NCBI GenBank assembly: GCA_024867545.1
Contig: JANFNE010000013.1
Span: forward strand, 372,001 to 436,000
DNA from: Phytopythium helicoides
Lineage: Eukaryota; Oomycota; Peronosporomycetes; Pythiales; Pythiaceae
Length of the DNA stretch: 64,000 bases
Direction of reading: 5' to 3'
The notes below the pieces were generated by a model, which ran no database searches, had not been told where the DNA came from, and worked only from the letters and a program-made list of their open reading frames with translations. Below, in pieces: positions 43,427 through 55,448 of this stretch. How positions within the stretch are numbered: position 1 is the first letter of the stretch; the number at the start of each line of letters is the position of its first letter. The translations under genes and the position numbers were made by a program.

Positions 43427-45937
43427 ATGAAGACGCTGGCGCCGGCGGCCGCCGCGGCGGCGCTTGCGGCTTCGCTAGTCGCGCTGCGCGCCGCGCTTCG
43501 TGGCTGCTCGAGCGAGTTCCCGGCACTCGCGGTCTCGCTGGCGGCCGCGCTCACGCTGCAGGTGGCGTCGCGCTTGGCGACGGGGCCGCGCTCCCGGTCG
43601 CTCGACGTCGACGCGCTGCTGCGCCACTGGCCCGCGATCGCGCTCAACGCTGCGCGCGTGGTGACGCAGAGCTGGCTGCGCGCGACCGCGCTCATTCATT
43701 TTGGCTTGCTGTTCGCGTTCCTGGTCGACTGCGTTGGTGAGCTGCTGCTCCCGGCGGTGCTCGACTGCTACTACCTTTCGCGCCACAGCGGATCGAACGC
43801 CGCGGCCTCGTCGTGCGCACTCGCGGTTGCGGGATACCTCGTGGTCGCGGGCATCGACGCGTTTGAGTACGGGTCACTGCTGCAGTCGGCGTCCCTGATC
43901 GCGCTCGCGGTCTTCATGAAGCTGCTGGAACAGGGACGCGTTGCTGACGGCAAGCTGCGCGCAGCTGCGCTCTCGTGCCCATTCTTTGCGGAACTTTCGA
44001 TCGTCGTTGCAATTGTGCTGATGGCTCCTGCGTCGTGGCTTGGCCAGTTGACAAGCCGGACGGAAGAGGTGCTAAAGGCTCGAGCGAACGAGGCGATGGA
44101 AGTGAGCGGCGAGTGGTGGCTTCTGTGTGCTGTTATGGTGGCGGTGTGGCAACGTATTGCCCTCTGGATCGATACGCAGCTGAGCATGAAAGGCAATGCC
44201 GCTACTCTTCGAACGCTGACTGGTCTGCTGTGCTCGATTGGTCTGTCGATTATAGACTCTCAGGACGGCTGGGTTTTGAGGGGTTTTGCTGTCTCTGTCG
44301 CGTCCGTGCTCGTGGCATTTGCTGGCAAGAATCAGCTCCAGCGCCACAATGCATCTCAGCACATGTCCGATCTCGATCTCGACCTCGAATTTACAAACAA
44401 TGAAGGTCGGCAAACGAATGTGGACGATGACGAACAGTTTCTGGACACCTACAGAGCAGTGGGCTCAGATTCAACGAGTATGGCGTCGCAGATCTTAGCT
44501 TCGCTATGGGCTCGAGATGATTCGAGGAAAATCCTCATGTTCCTGTCGGTCAACGTCTCGTACATGTTTGTGGAGCTCGCTGTCGGCTTCTGGAGCAACT
44601 CGCTTGGCCTCATTGGTGACGCCGGGCACATGCTGTTTGACAACAGCGCATTGGTGATCGGACTTGTCGCATCGTATATTGGCAAGCTTCCTGCCGACGA
44701 GCAGTTCACGTATGGGTACGGTCGCGTGGAGGTGCTGTCGGGTTTCCTCAACTCAATGCTGCTACTACTGATCTCATTTCACTTGCTGGCGGAGGCTGGG
44801 TCGCGCTTCTTTGACCCGCCTGAGGTGGCAACCGACCACTTACTAGTTACGTCTGTCGTTGGGCTACTCGTCAACATTGTCGGGCTCGTCTGGTTCCACG
44901 ATCACGTACACAGCCATGGGCATGGCAGCGAATGTGGCCACGGCCATTCCCACGGTCATTCCCATGACCATGGCCACAGCCACGGCCATGATCAGAAGCA
45001 TTCAGGAGGAAACTCCAGCTCCAGCAATAGCAACATGTATGGAGTGTATCTTCATGTCCTGGCTGATACCCTGGGCAGTGTCGGCGTCATAATTTCGTCG
45101 CTCCTGATCCAGTTCAAAGACTGGCATATCGCTGACCCGCTTTCGTCGGCAATGATTGCTCTTCTGATTTTCGGAAGTACTCTGCCGCTTCTGAAGGACA
45201 CGTTGCTACAGCTGCTTCAGCGCGTGCCGAAGGAGAAGGAGGGTGATATTTCTGCCGCCTTGCGAGAAGTTCAAGCAACAGTTGAAGGCATTGAGCAAGT
45301 GGAAAAGTGGCATGTGTGGCAGCACGCGCAAGATATGATGGTCGCTTCTCTCCATTTGGTTGTTGCCCCGTCAGCAAATGAGCAAGACGTGATGGAGCGA
45401 TCGAGACAGATTTTCCGTCATCGTGCTAATATCGATGAGTTTCTGACCATCCAAGTTCGGAAACGCAACTCTGTGATGCATTCTCATCCGGTGGCTCCCT
45501 ACCAAGCAGCAAAGATAGTCGGTGGTTATGATTCGCGGCACACTGCTCACAACCATGACCACCATGACCATGATCACAATCACGATCACAGTCACCACCA
45601 CGACCACTCCCACGGAGAGTCCGAATCCCTCATGAGCACCCACGAGAACCCCGTGAGTGAGGATGTGCGATTTGGAAGGCAAGTTCAGGCAGTGCCCCCG
45701 CAGTTCCAACATCTGCATCGATTTGAGCCTCATCAATTCGATTCAAGCTTCCCGTTGTCAGCGTCTCTGCATCCCCAGTTCCAACAACCCCAGTTCCAGC
45801 AAAAGTCGGTGGACTGGTGCTCCTCGAATCCCTCTTCTAGCAATCAACTTCCAGAAATGTCGGCACAGCGACCCACAGTTGCCCAGCCGATGGTTCGCAG
45901 ATTGTACTCTGGAGACGCAGGTCGAAAGCACATGTGA
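43427..45937 (+). CDS. Cation diffusion facilitator zinc transporter, ZnT5/MSC2 type
   Basis: 836 residues from ATG 43427, intronless. A long hydrophobic N-terminal half with about six to eight extra membrane segments precedes the CDF core, as in ZnT5 and yeast MSC2. The core has VNVSYMFVELAVGFWSNSLG, then IGDAGHMLFDNSAL (HxxxD zinc site), YGYGRVEVLSGFLNSM, a His-rich cytosolic loop (repeated HGHSHDHGHSHG), and HVLADTLGSVGVIISSLL (second HxxxD). A cytosolic C-terminal domain follows, with an unusual second His-rich tail (HDHHDHDHNHDHSHHHDHSH). It loads Zn2+ into the early secretory pathway, by analogy with the family. Confidence 0.92.
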   Translation: MKTLAPAAAAAALAASLVALRAALRGCSSEFPALAVSLAAALTLQVASRLATGPRSRSLDVDALLRHWPAIALNAARVVTQSWLRATALIHFGLLFAFLVDCVGELLLPAVLDCYYLSRHSGSNAAASSCALAVAGYLVVAGIDAFEYGSLLQSASLIALAVFMKLLEQGRVADGKLRAAALSCPFFAELSIVVAIVLMAPASWLGQLTSRTEEVLKARANEAMEVSGEWWLLCAVMVAVWQRIALWIDTQLSMKGNAATLRTLTGLLCSIGLSIIDSQDGWVLRGFAVSVASVLVAFAGKNQLQRHNASQHMSDLDLDLEFTNNEGRQTNVDDDEQFLDTYRAVGSDSTSMASQILASLWARDDSRKILMFLSVNVSYMFVELAVGFWSNSLGLIGDAGHMLFDNSALVIGLVASYIGKLPADEQFTYGYGRVEVLSGFLNSMLLLLISFHLLAEAGSRFFDPPEVATDHLLVTSVVGLLVNIVGLVWFHDHVHSHGHGSECGHGHSHGHSHDHGHSHGHDQKHSGGNSSSSNSNMYGVYLHVLADTLGSVGVIISSLLIQFKDWHIADPLSSAMIALLIFGSTLPLLKDTLLQLLQRVPKEKEGDISAALREVQATVEGIEQVEKWHVWQHAQDMMVASLHLVVAPSANEQDVMERSRQIFRHRANIDEFLTIQVRKRNSVMHSHPVAPYQAAKIVGGYDSRHTAHNHDHHDHDHNHDHSHHHDHSHGESESLMSTHENPVSEDVRFGRQVQAVPPQFQHLHRFEPHQFDSSFPLSASLHPQFQQPQFQQKSVDWCSSNPSSSNQLPEMSAQRPTVAQPMVRRLYSGDAGRKHM

Positions 45938-46051
45938 GTAAAATGTAAGCGTGCTAAAGATCCGTAATGGATAGAAGTATTTTTGAAGATGACCTATTCT
46001 AGTCGAGTGTACATTGAGATGCCTGCAGCACCTTCGATTCCGTGAGTGAAG

Positions 46052-49000
46052 ATGGCTAGAGACAGCAAGGGGTTTGTTGGTACCGAGCAGATCAAACTCG
46101 CCTCTGCAGAAGTGGAGCTAAGTCAGCAGCTGCGCAATCGGGGACAACAAACAGTGGTGGTTGATACTCGTGGCGCCAAGAAACTTGATCCTGTGCGCTT
46201 ACCTTCCAAGCTGCGAGAGCGCGTCGAGAAGGCACAGCGCAGAGCGGTAGCTGCCAAAGATGGTGCAACACCTTGTATCGCAGTGCTTGGTAGCTTGCTC
46301 AAAAACTAATGAAATCTGGTAATGTAGGTGTCTCGATCTTTACAGCCTCCGCGGGTGATTCAGTCAGCTCTATGGGCGGATCAGCCTCAATGGCTGACTT
46401 GAGGCCAAGAACTTCAGTTAGCTCTTTGCAGCGAAGTGCTTCAATGTTGAACATCGCCTATCAGCCTCATGACGCACGTGCAGACCAACCGGTTCTCGGG
46501 GCTGTCGACCCTGACAGGGCTGAAGATGCGAATGCAATCAAGACTAAGAGCCATTTGCCCCAGGTAGTCCTACGCCACAAGATGCGAGAGTTCGAGGCTA
46601 AGATGAACGCCTCTAGCGTTCTGGCAGACCCGCTTGAAGCTAGTGGAGGGCTAAATCGACTCTCGATCGAAGATAAAGAGCGTGTCATGGCGCGGATGCA
46701 AGAAAAGATCAGGTCAATAACAGACGAGATCGAGGCAGACTTTATACGTATCAGGCGTGAACTTGATGCGCACGGCGTATTTGATGAAGCTGCCAACTAC
46801 CAGCGTGCCCAGACCATGTGTCTCGTGGAGTTGCAGCGTAGATGTCGACTTGAAAAGATCCGAGACGAGTCGATTGACGAGATCATGGGTGTCAAGAAGA
46901 GCTCCGATGCACGCAGATTGTCATCAGCGTTTTTGTACAGCGCTGCTAGCGTTGCGAGTACAAAGCAGATAGAAAAGAGTCTTACTACGATGCTGCATAG
47001 CCCCCAGAAAGACCACCCCAAGATTAGTAAAATCCAGCAGCATCGACACACCATCAGCCAAGGAAAGAAAAGAGTAGGCGCTCTACCGAAACTTGCACCA
47101 GAATTGCGACCAAATACTGTTGGAATGACAAGTCCTTCCTTCTCAAAGTTCGAAGCAACTTCTAGTGATAGTGTCCATCAAGTTTCGTCAGCAGCTCCGG
47201 TGGCCAGACAAGGACGGAAGCTCGAGAGGGAGTATGTGAACGAATTAGGAGGAGCGCAAGAAGCATCAGATGAGCTGTGGGGACGTCACCAGCATGTTAT
47301 GCACGCTATCCAAGTACTGAGCTCCGGGAAAGATCCCACGAAAGATTTTACGAATAGTGATAGCGGAAGTGCTCGAGCTAGTGGAGACCTCGAGGTGGAG
47401 AGCGATCGCCGGCTCTCGCCAGCTGACGAGTGGCGAGAACGGTCTGTAAGCTATCGCGTTATCGCCCAGCGCACTCTCGATGAACTGTGGGCTCGATCCG
47501 AGCGCAGTCGATGGGATTCAACCGGGCATTTTAGTTCTCCAATTGCATTCAACGGCTCAAATGAGCTTATTAAGCGGCTTGAAATGCAGCAAGCAGCACT
47601 ACTTCGTCCGTTTGAGGGGTCAGGAGTTGAATATGAGAGTAAAGCACGTGAAGAACGAGAGATGAAAGAGGCTGTGGATGAATCACTCTCGACGAAGCGG
47701 CAACGAGCAAGTGAGCAGTACGTGCAGCTCCAGGCACAAATCGTGGAGCGACTTAGTAAATGGAATGCTCAGCCTACTCCATCACTAACAATGAAGCGGC
47801 GGCTACAACGACAGATCCCAACCCCTGTTCTGGAAGATGTCATGATGTCAGGTTCTGGTGCTGACAATGATCAAACCACCAAGGTCTCACCTGCAATTCG
47901 GTTTGTTCCAGTAAGTTTAACCCGATCGTCAAGTTCTGCTTCGGTTTTATTGAATCAAAGTGCTGAAGAAGACAAACAAGTAGACCGACAAGAGTCACCA
48001 TCCGATTGTCCAGAGTCTACTAGGGTCTCTGAGCTCACCCCAAGCATCTCAATGCCGGCACTTGAGCCGACGGAATTTTTGTCGCCTCCATCAAAGTCGA
48101 TTCCAGCATTTGAGCGACCAGGCACTCGACATCGCCTATCACTGTTGGAGCGCCGCCTACTAGCTCGCCAACAACTTGAACACGAAGGAGAAACCTCGAG
48201 TGGGTGGCTGGCTGGTCAGCGAGGATCGATGCGTGCTTCTCGTCGCGGGTTTCGCCGCGAGTCTCGAATCGGTGCACCTTCCCCAGCTACTGATTTCGCT
48301 ACTTTTGGGAGGCACTCTGATGCACGAATGGCTGAGCGCCGATACTCGGCACAGACTTGGATTTGGTTTGCATCTGAAAGCCCTGAAGGCGATCAAGATG
48401 AGTTGGGCAGTAGCGACGACGATGGAGAGCTTGATGAAATGGTGCTGGAAGAAGGCGATGAAGAGGAGGAAGATGAGGAGGAAACAGAGGAAGGGATCAA
48501 CTATGTTGGAGGCGATCGCTTTGCAAGCAGACAGCTAAAACCTCGAAGAAGCGGCTTGGAATCTATTGGTGATGAGGAGTATGAAACTGGTTCGGAGGCT
48601 TCGTACCCTTACACACCACAGTCAGCACGGAGTTCCAACAGCGTCGCTACTACTGCGCTAAGCATTTCAAGCAAGAAGACAGCTCGCAACAGCGGGGACC
48701 GACGTCGTCGTGCGAGTAAACGGCGTGCCCAAAAGACGAACAAGGGCGCCACTCGGCATGCTGTGCTGTCTGGAGATGCTCTAAACTTGCACACGCGACT
48801 TGAAATGATCTGGAAATCCCTCGAGTTTCCGTTCTCGCACAAGTTGCTTATGGTCGAGAAATACGCCGAGGTGGTGGACGATCCAAATGCGTTTGAGAAG
48901 GCTTTAAGTACCTGGGAAGCTTGTGCTTATCCTGTGGTGGTGCGAGAGCGCATGAAACGTTCACTGGTCGAGTTCTCAGAGAAGCATGAACTTAAAGCTG

Positions 49001-49360
49001 ACACTCGACTAGTTGCGGATGAAGTAGCGGCTCTCAATACAGCGATAAAAGAGAGCGGTGGTGGCGCTCGAGGGATTGAGGAAGGCAAGAATTTGCGCTT
49101 GGTTGACCCCAGTGTTGTTTTAGCACTGTCAACCGACAACTACATCAAGTGGGTGAGTAGTCTCGCGAGTTATGTGTCTATGATCTGAACGTTGTAACTC
49201 TTCATCGCTTTGGTAACAGGTTCAGGAATCCATTGGAGAGGCCACTGCGTGGTGTCTGCGCGCCGCCCGCTTGTTGAAGGACGCGACTGGCGACGAGCTA
49301 GAATTCCAAGGACTGGCATACCCGCCGAAAAGTATATCGGGGGCGGTAAAAGATACCTAA
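46052..49360 (+). CDS. Large coiled-coil protein, unknown function
   Basis: Exons 46052-46289, 46346-49152, 49220-49360 total exactly 1062 codons (1061 residues). Intron 1 (GTAGCT...TTTACAG) and intron 2 (GTGAGT...GGTAACAG) both keep the frame. Start MARDSKGFVGTEQIKLASAE. The middle is low-complexity with short helices (EREMKEAVDESLSTKRQRAS) and an acidic block (EEGDEEEEDEEETEEG). The C-terminal 200 residues are helical and better conserved in look (IWKSLEFPFSHKLLMVEKYA), faintly like CCDC87-type ciliary proteins. The last exon may read further: an AAAA run at 49336 could hide a coiled-coil extension (KEEYEHDRANVGVRQEREL). Confidence 0.75.
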
Positions 49361-49488
49361 AGAGGAGTACGAACACGACCGCGCAAATGTGGGGGTGCGC
49401 CAAGAACGTGAACTCGCTAAGTTACGTGGCGCAGTACAAAATCATCGCGAGTTTCAGCGGCATGCTGAAAGGCTGACCGGTAGTGGCT

Positions 49489-51762
49489 TTACTGTTGCCC
49501 ACCGCTGGACGAGCCCGACATGTCGGCATCTTGCTGGTCACCCCAGCGCTGAATAGCGTCCAAGAATGCACCTAGACCTGTGTCATCCCCACCTGTGAGC
49601 AATTCGGATTCCGCTGGCAATTTCAGATTGAGCCACTTACTGTCACCGAACGCGAGCTTGCCAGCACCAGCCGTCGCGTCAAGGCCAAAGTTCGTAAGCA
49701 CTGCGTTAAAGTTGCCTGTTTGGAGTGCGCTGACGAGAGACCCGATACTCTGGCTCAACTGCGGCGAGCGAAGCTGGTCCCAATTCCAATGCGCTCGTTA
49801 ACAGTTGTACAGTCGCCAGCGACTACAGCAGAGCCTTACCGTCGCCTCAAGCTCCGCACGATTTTGGTGACCTTCGGGCAAGGTGCTGAACAAGTCTCTC
49901 CACCGCCACAGGGTCTTGCAGCACGCTCGACAAGTTTTCGGCGCGAAGGAGCTTCGTCAGTGACACTGGCTTTGGCTGCTGCTTGTCGAGAACGCAAACA
50001 GAGCGTGAGATCGTCATTGGTATTTTGCACCCACGAGGACAGTGGGCATACCGCAAGCGCCTGGAATGAGGCCATTGCACGCTGAAGATCGGCTGTAGTG
50101 ATTGCAGGAACTGGAGCAGCGGACGCAGGTGCCACGACTGGAGCTGGAGTCGGGTTCGGATTCGCAACAGGAGCAGGCGTTGCAGTGCTAGCGGGCGCTG
50201 ACGTCGGAGGTGCGGCAGCACTCGGTGTTTCGTCTGTTTGTCAATCACAGAAAACTATCAGCAATTGGCCACAAGAAAGCTCGGCACGGTCCCTAGGCAG
50301 CGCGTCTGCGACTCGCAGCATCTGCTTGTTCATCAGGCAACGGAAAAGCATTTGTGTCAGTAATGGAGATCTGTGGGAAATTGGGCAAAGAAAAGAAGAT
50401 AGCACTCACTCGGACAGCGCGTCGGTGAGGCTTTTGAGGCGGGTGTTCGATTGCGGCAAGGTGACGTGGAATTATCTTTTTGAGCTTTCCTGCTTGGTCC
50501 GAGAGTTATCGACACACTAACAGAGCGCCCCCGCCGATTTCACACCGCCTCGGTGCGCCAATCAACCGCATGCTTACGACGACGCGCTTCCGTCGCCCCG
50601 GCCTGACTCGCTGCCCTGGTCACCGCTGTGTTCATTATCATTGTCGCCGTTACCTCGTGGAGCGTTTGCCTCACGCATGCTCTCCTCGATCGCGAGACGC
50701 AGCATTTCATCTTCATCCATCTCGTCCACTTCCATGCCGCTGATGTCGTGCTCGTGCTGAGTTGAAGCCGTCGTGGCGGCCACAGAGCTACCAGCACCAC
50801 TCTGCGAGGCCTGCGACGACGACACCGCAGAAGTCGCGGGGGATGATACGGCCGACTGACCTCCCGCGGGAAGTCCCATGTTTTGCAGAATGCTCTGGAG
50901 CTCCGACATCTGCACTGACTGGGTACCCGCTCCACCAGCGTTGCGTCCGTGCTCGCCCGCTCCCATCGCGCTATTCCACATCCGCCACATTAGCCTACAA
51001 AATCAAAGACCTCTAAGGGGAAGAACCATACCCAAGCATCTGCACGATGGCGTTGTGGTCGAGCTGGACGTTGTTCATGTTCCCGCGGCTGCCTTCGCTG
51101 CTGCTGCCGCCCGTCTGTGCGTTGTTCATGTAGTCGTTCACCTTCTTGGCGAGCTCCTCGTCACGCGAGCTGTCCTTGTTCTAAAGCAGCGCGTGAGTTT
51201 CCTGTGGGTCTTGGAGAGTCTTCTCCGCAACAGCAAGTTGAATACGCTACCTGCATCCAGAAGAAGAACCGCCGCGACGAGTTCTTGTACTGCAGGATGT
51301 ACACGCGGTCGCCCTCGCGGCCCGTGTCGACCTTGCCGAACGACGCGTCGTCAGGGAAGATGATGAAATCCTGTGCAGGAAGCAGCGTCAGGCCCTTTCC
51401 TCCTCCCGGCAGCTGTGCGTTGGCGGCCGCGCGCACCTCGGGGCTGGCGCCGGTGGTGCGGTCGATCCACTGGAAGTGCAGCAGCTGGTCGTCGCCACGC
51501 GTGAGGCAGATCTTGCCCTTCTTCAGGTCGGGCGAGATGAGGAACTTGCCGTTGGCCGTGGGCTCGACCGTCATCTTGCCGGCGTTGAACGCCACGAGCT
51601 CGTTCTGGCCAAAGGGGGGAGCACAAACGCCCGTATCAGCGCCAATTCGGGGTCTCCAGAACGCCGCGAGCGGCTCAAATCGACCGCGCAGAGCGCACGC
51701 ACCCGCCCCGTGGCGCTCGCGCCGCCGAACACGTTGCCGAACTGCGGGAACAGCGACGCCAT
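49489..51762 (-). CDS. RPN13: Proteasomal ubiquitin receptor RPN13/ADRM1 with an added UIM-like segment
   Basis: Exons about 51762-51703 (MASLFPQFGNVFGG...), 51604-51251, 51180-51032, 50994-50578, 50233-50052, 49978-49840, 49773-49489. Exons 2-3 encode the PRU domain: NELVAFNAGKMTVEP, DDQLLHFQWIDRTTG, FIIFPDDASFGKV, YKNSSRRFFFWMQ, then helix KKVNDYMNN. Exon 4 has VQMSELQSILQNMGLPAG and a ubiquitin-interacting-motif-like helix, EDEMLRLAIEESMREA, ending at a GTAAGC donor. The last exons form the DEUBAD domain (LLRAENLSSVLQDPVAVERL; LRSPQLSQSIGSLVSALQTG) that activates deubiquitinase UCH37. One extra base near 49888 and a phase mismatch between exons 4 and 5 remain. PRU plus UIM plus DEUBAD is unusual. 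Confidence 0.85.
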
Positions 51763-51906
51763 CTCTCGCTCGGCTGGCTGCACCTTCTCCTCTGCTTTGG
51801 TTTCCCTTTTGTCGCGTCGAGAGCGAGATCTTCCGGTTGGAAACCCGCGCTTGAGTGACGGTTTCCCCCCGACCGAGTGCCGGTTTCCCCTCACTTCATC
51901 ATCATC

Positions 51907-52590
51907 ATGACCAATATGGCGGCCAGGCAGGTGCTCAACTACCACGACGTGCAGCTGTACGCGTCGGACGTGGCGCTCTTCTCGGCGCCGTGCTGGCTCA
52001 ACGACAACGCGCTCAACTTCTACCTGCAGTTCTCGCACCGCTCGCTTGGCGCGGCCGACGACGCCGCGCTGTTCGTGGACCCGGCGGTCGTGAGCTGCCT
52101 GCTGTGGCAGTGCGAGGACGACGACGAGCTGCGCGACCTCGCGCGCGGGCTGGAGCTGCGCGACAAGCGCCTGTGCTTCGTGCCCGTGAACGACAGCGCG
52201 TCGCTCGGCGGCGCCAGCTCGCACTGGTCGCTGCTGGTTGTGGACCGCGACGCCGACCGCCTGCAGCACTTCGACTCGAGCGCGGGGCACAATCGAGGAG
52301 CGGCCAGGCGCGTGGCTCGCGCGTTCGAGAAGCTGCTGCGCGTGGCGGGAGACGGGAGAGAGCGAGAGCGAGAGGTTGTGGAAGTCCCCGACGCCCCGCA
52401 GCAGACTAACGGATACGACTGCGGCATGTACGTACTGCTCGTCGCAGAGTATCTCTACCGCGCGCACCTGGGCCTGCCGGTGCCTGCCGCGCTGGGCGAC
52501 TACGTCACTCCCGAGCGAGTTGCGAGCGTGCGGAAGGAGGTACCAGCCATCGTCCAGCGTCTCCAACAGCAGCAAGACCTACAGCGGTAG
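51907..52590 (+). CDS. NEDD8-specific protease, SENP8/DEN1 type (C48 family)
   Basis: 227 residues from ATG 51907 (MTNMAARQVLNYHDVQLYAS), intronless. The Ulp1-type catalytic residues are all visible: His in SSHWSLLVVD, Asp in LQHFDSSAGHN, Gln in PQQTNGYDCGMYVL with the Cys nucleophile. CWLNDNALNFYLQF matches the substrate-binding segment. The size and lack of an N-terminal extension fit SENP8, which processes NEDD8 and deneddylates cullins, better than SUMO proteases (usually longer). It starts 145 bp from the divergent RPN13 start, so the two ubiquitin-system genes probably share a promoter. Confidence 0.9.
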   Translation: MTNMAARQVLNYHDVQLYASDVALFSAPCWLNDNALNFYLQFSHRSLGAADDAALFVDPAVVSCLLWQCEDDDELRDLARGLELRDKRLCFVPVNDSASLGGASSHWSLLVVDRDADRLQHFDSSAGHNRGAARRVARAFEKLLRVAGDGREREREVVEVPDAPQQTNGYDCGMYVLLVAEYLYRAHLGLPVPAALGDYVTPERVASVRKEVPAIVQRLQQQQDLQR

Positions 52591-52850
52591 CACAAAGCGA
52601 AACAAGTCGTCAGTTCCATTCTAGAGCGGACAAGCTGGACAAAAGAATTTGAGAGCCTCAGGGAAAAGGAGGCTCACACCACCAATGTACGCAACAACTA
52701 CGAAGAACCTCACCATCTGTGGCGATGAAAGTTTCATTCCAATGAAAGCAAGTCGTCATCTCTTGTCAGAGACACAAAGAAAAACTGAAAGAACGATTCA
52801 TGGCTGCAGGCCAAATGAAGTTGACGACTCAAAGAGTTGTCTTGGTAGGC
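52591..52850. other. Intergenic, no gene seen
   Basis: Convergent 3' ends of the SENP8-like gene and the minus-strand NTPase gene. Confidence 0.5.
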
Positions 52851-55302
52851 TCAGTCATTGTCGAAGGGTACTGGATCAAGCGCCGCAGTCGTCTCAGCGA
52901 CCGTGTCTTCCGTCAAGAAAGAGGCGTACTCACTCAAACCAAAGCATGCGTCGTCGGATTTGGTACGGTAAGCAATGTCGGACTGAGCTACGGACAACGG
53001 ATCCCACCACCTCAACGCGGCGATCCGCCCCAGGAGGCCAGCCACTCTGGGTGAAATAAACTTCCACGAGTTTGCGCCTTCATCCTTCTTGAGGGCAATT
53101 CCTAGGAGGAATAACGCGAACGTGTCTCCGTCCGAATTAGTTGAGTCAATCATGCACCGCTGAGTCGTCTGACCTTCTTCTCCAGTTTCGTGTAAACTCA
53201 TACAAATACGAACTACGCGTTGCAATGGAAGTTTTGACAACGAGTTGCTCTCGCCGAACACACGATCAAAACATGTTGGAGCGTGCAGGTTGAAGAGAAA
53301 GCTTCAACTTGGATGAAGATGGCAGACGCTTGCTCTCCACAAAAGATTGGTATCACCAAGTCAACATTCGATTCACCCATGGGGAAGAACTGCAGCAGCG
53401 CGACGTCCGAGCAAGAGCCACAGCATCTCCTCGTTTGGCGGTGCTGTAAGCTCGATGAAGTGGCTGAAGCAGAACTTCCACTTGCTCCAGCTACTCATCC
53501 ATGAGTTGAATTGCTCGCACTGAAGAGAAGACACTTCCTTGCCTGTTGCATTCTCGAGGGGAGGGTCCTCACCAACAAGGCTTTTGAGGAGATGATTTAC
53601 TCGAGCAAACTTGTAGCTCAAATCCTCTCACAATGAAACTATTTTCTCTCATTGCGAACTGCTCGTCTATTGCCAGCAGCAAGAAAACTCGTCCAACAAT
53701 CTCTTCAATCTTCGCAACACCAATTAGACCCTGCATCACCAGCGTCTCGAAATGTGGCAGAAGCTGCTCCTCCAATGCATCCCTCGAATACCACGCCTCG
53801 ATTCCACCAAGAGCTAACACATGATCAGAGGGGTAACTGACGATCAGCTCATCTAAAGTTTGATTCACATGGTGGAGTGTCGCCATGCAATTCGCGACGA
53901 GAATCGATGCAGCTCGTCCGTACACGCGTAACCCAAGACGACACAATAGTACGCCGATACCGTGCATGGTATCTCCGCAATACGATCGTCTATCGAAAGC
54001 GTGAACCCCCATCAATAACTTCCGTGACGCAAAAGTGATCAAGCTTTGATCGTACACACTCGTGTACGTCCTGAACGTTTTCCAAAGTGGACGGGCCATC
54101 GACACTAGAGCTTTCGATCTTGCTTCGACAAATGTGGTCTGAACGCTCGCCTTGTAGGTGATTGAACCGCCAGTGGAGCTGGTCGAGAAAATGTCCATGG
54201 TTTCGGTGAGCACAAATGGCCGAAACGAAGCTCTAAGCTGGCGCTGGGTTGAAGAACCTTCTCGAAGAAAGATGCGAGGATTGGTATCGATAACGACTCC
54301 AAAGATGACGCTGCCTGGTTCGATCGCCCGGTTTGCTGCAACGAGCCCCTGGCGAAATATTTCGAGGCAATTACGACCGCATTCGCCTTTTTCCTCAAGC
54401 AGCGAGCGCGTCTCATCGACAACCACAATCAAAGCTTTTAGTCTGTTAGTACTCAGTCTTGTCCTCTTGCGAGAGGGTTCTTGACCTTTTGCACGAAGCA
54501 ATGCTTCCATGGTGTTGAGGTCAGTCGTACCATTATCTGTAAACATTCCGAGCCATTCCGAGCCAATTGACCACCAATGTTCTTGTGCGTACTTGAATGC
54601 TGCGGTGATCTGTTCTGCAGATCTGCTTGTGGTGGAGTTCTCGAGCAGCCAACTGCGCATTTGCGGCGTCGCAGCGGGATACCCCGACGAGTTCGGAATG
54701 GTGCGGGCACAAATGTACAAGACTCGCATATCGACCGGATTCATCGGTGGCGATCCGTTTGTAAATGTAGACATGCCTGTTGCCGTCGCCTTTGCCAGCT
54801 CGTACACCAAGCGGCTCTTGCCAAAACCTGAGGATTGCACGATAGCAATGCACGGTGCGCTAAACGCTTTTGGTTCGTTTCGGTAGGAGAAGCAGCACCG
54901 TGCCAAGTAGTTTCGAAACTCGACGTCTGCATCACCGATGTATGGAGCCTCAAATGCATCGATCACCATCTGTCGCCAAGGCGTGCCGTCTTCAGCCACT
55001 TCGGTGGGTGGTGGATTATATGCGAGTATTGCGCAGACTTCGGTTGCAATCGTCTTGGCAATGGCACAGATAATAGAGTCATCCGCACTGGGGTACACCA
55101 AGGAAACCGCGTTGACAAGAATCTCAGCCTCGATACGCTTTGCTGCCAGAACATTATCTTCGTCAATGGCCAGCTGTTTCTCCCCGATAGCTTGCACTTG
55201 TGCGCTTTGGTCGTCGGGTAGATTTTCGACAAGGCGCTCGTACACGGTCACCGACATTCGATTGATTAGCCCTGTCATCTTTGTGGACGGAGCCGCCTCC
55301 AT
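52851..55302 (-). CDS. P-loop NTPase of the crinkler-associated kind, copy A
   Basis: The ATG at 55302 opens a 577-residue stretch; homology continues in other frames to 52851, about 810 residues in all. Walker A is in IAIVQSSGFGKSRLVYELAK (residues about 155-175) and Walker B in ALIVVVDETRSLLE. Downstream, DTMHGIGVLLCRLGLR and HVLALGGIEAWYSRDALEE align with copy B. Frame changes near 53605 (T run), 53385 (G run) and about 53260 separate the C-terminal part. QSSGxGKSR-type NTPases occur as modules of crinkler and related transposon-derived effectors in oomycetes and fungi. Here there is no crinkler header and no signal peptide, so effector status is open. Confidence 0.65.
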
Positions 55303-55344
55303 CTCCGCTACGTGCTCAAACTAGCGAACTAACGGAGTGGTTAC

Positions 55345-55448
55345 GAAGGAACTGGGATAGGGACGCAAAATTCTCATCAAAGAACTTGCCGATGGCGAAG
55401 GAACTGGGATAGGGACGCAAAATTCTCATCAAAGAACTTGCCGATGGC
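55345..55448. repeat. Perfect tandem duplication of 52 bp in a bidirectional promoter
   Basis: 55345-55396 is repeated without change at 55397-55448. It lies between the divergent NTPase genes. The second copy contains the ATG of copy B. Confidence 0.95.
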
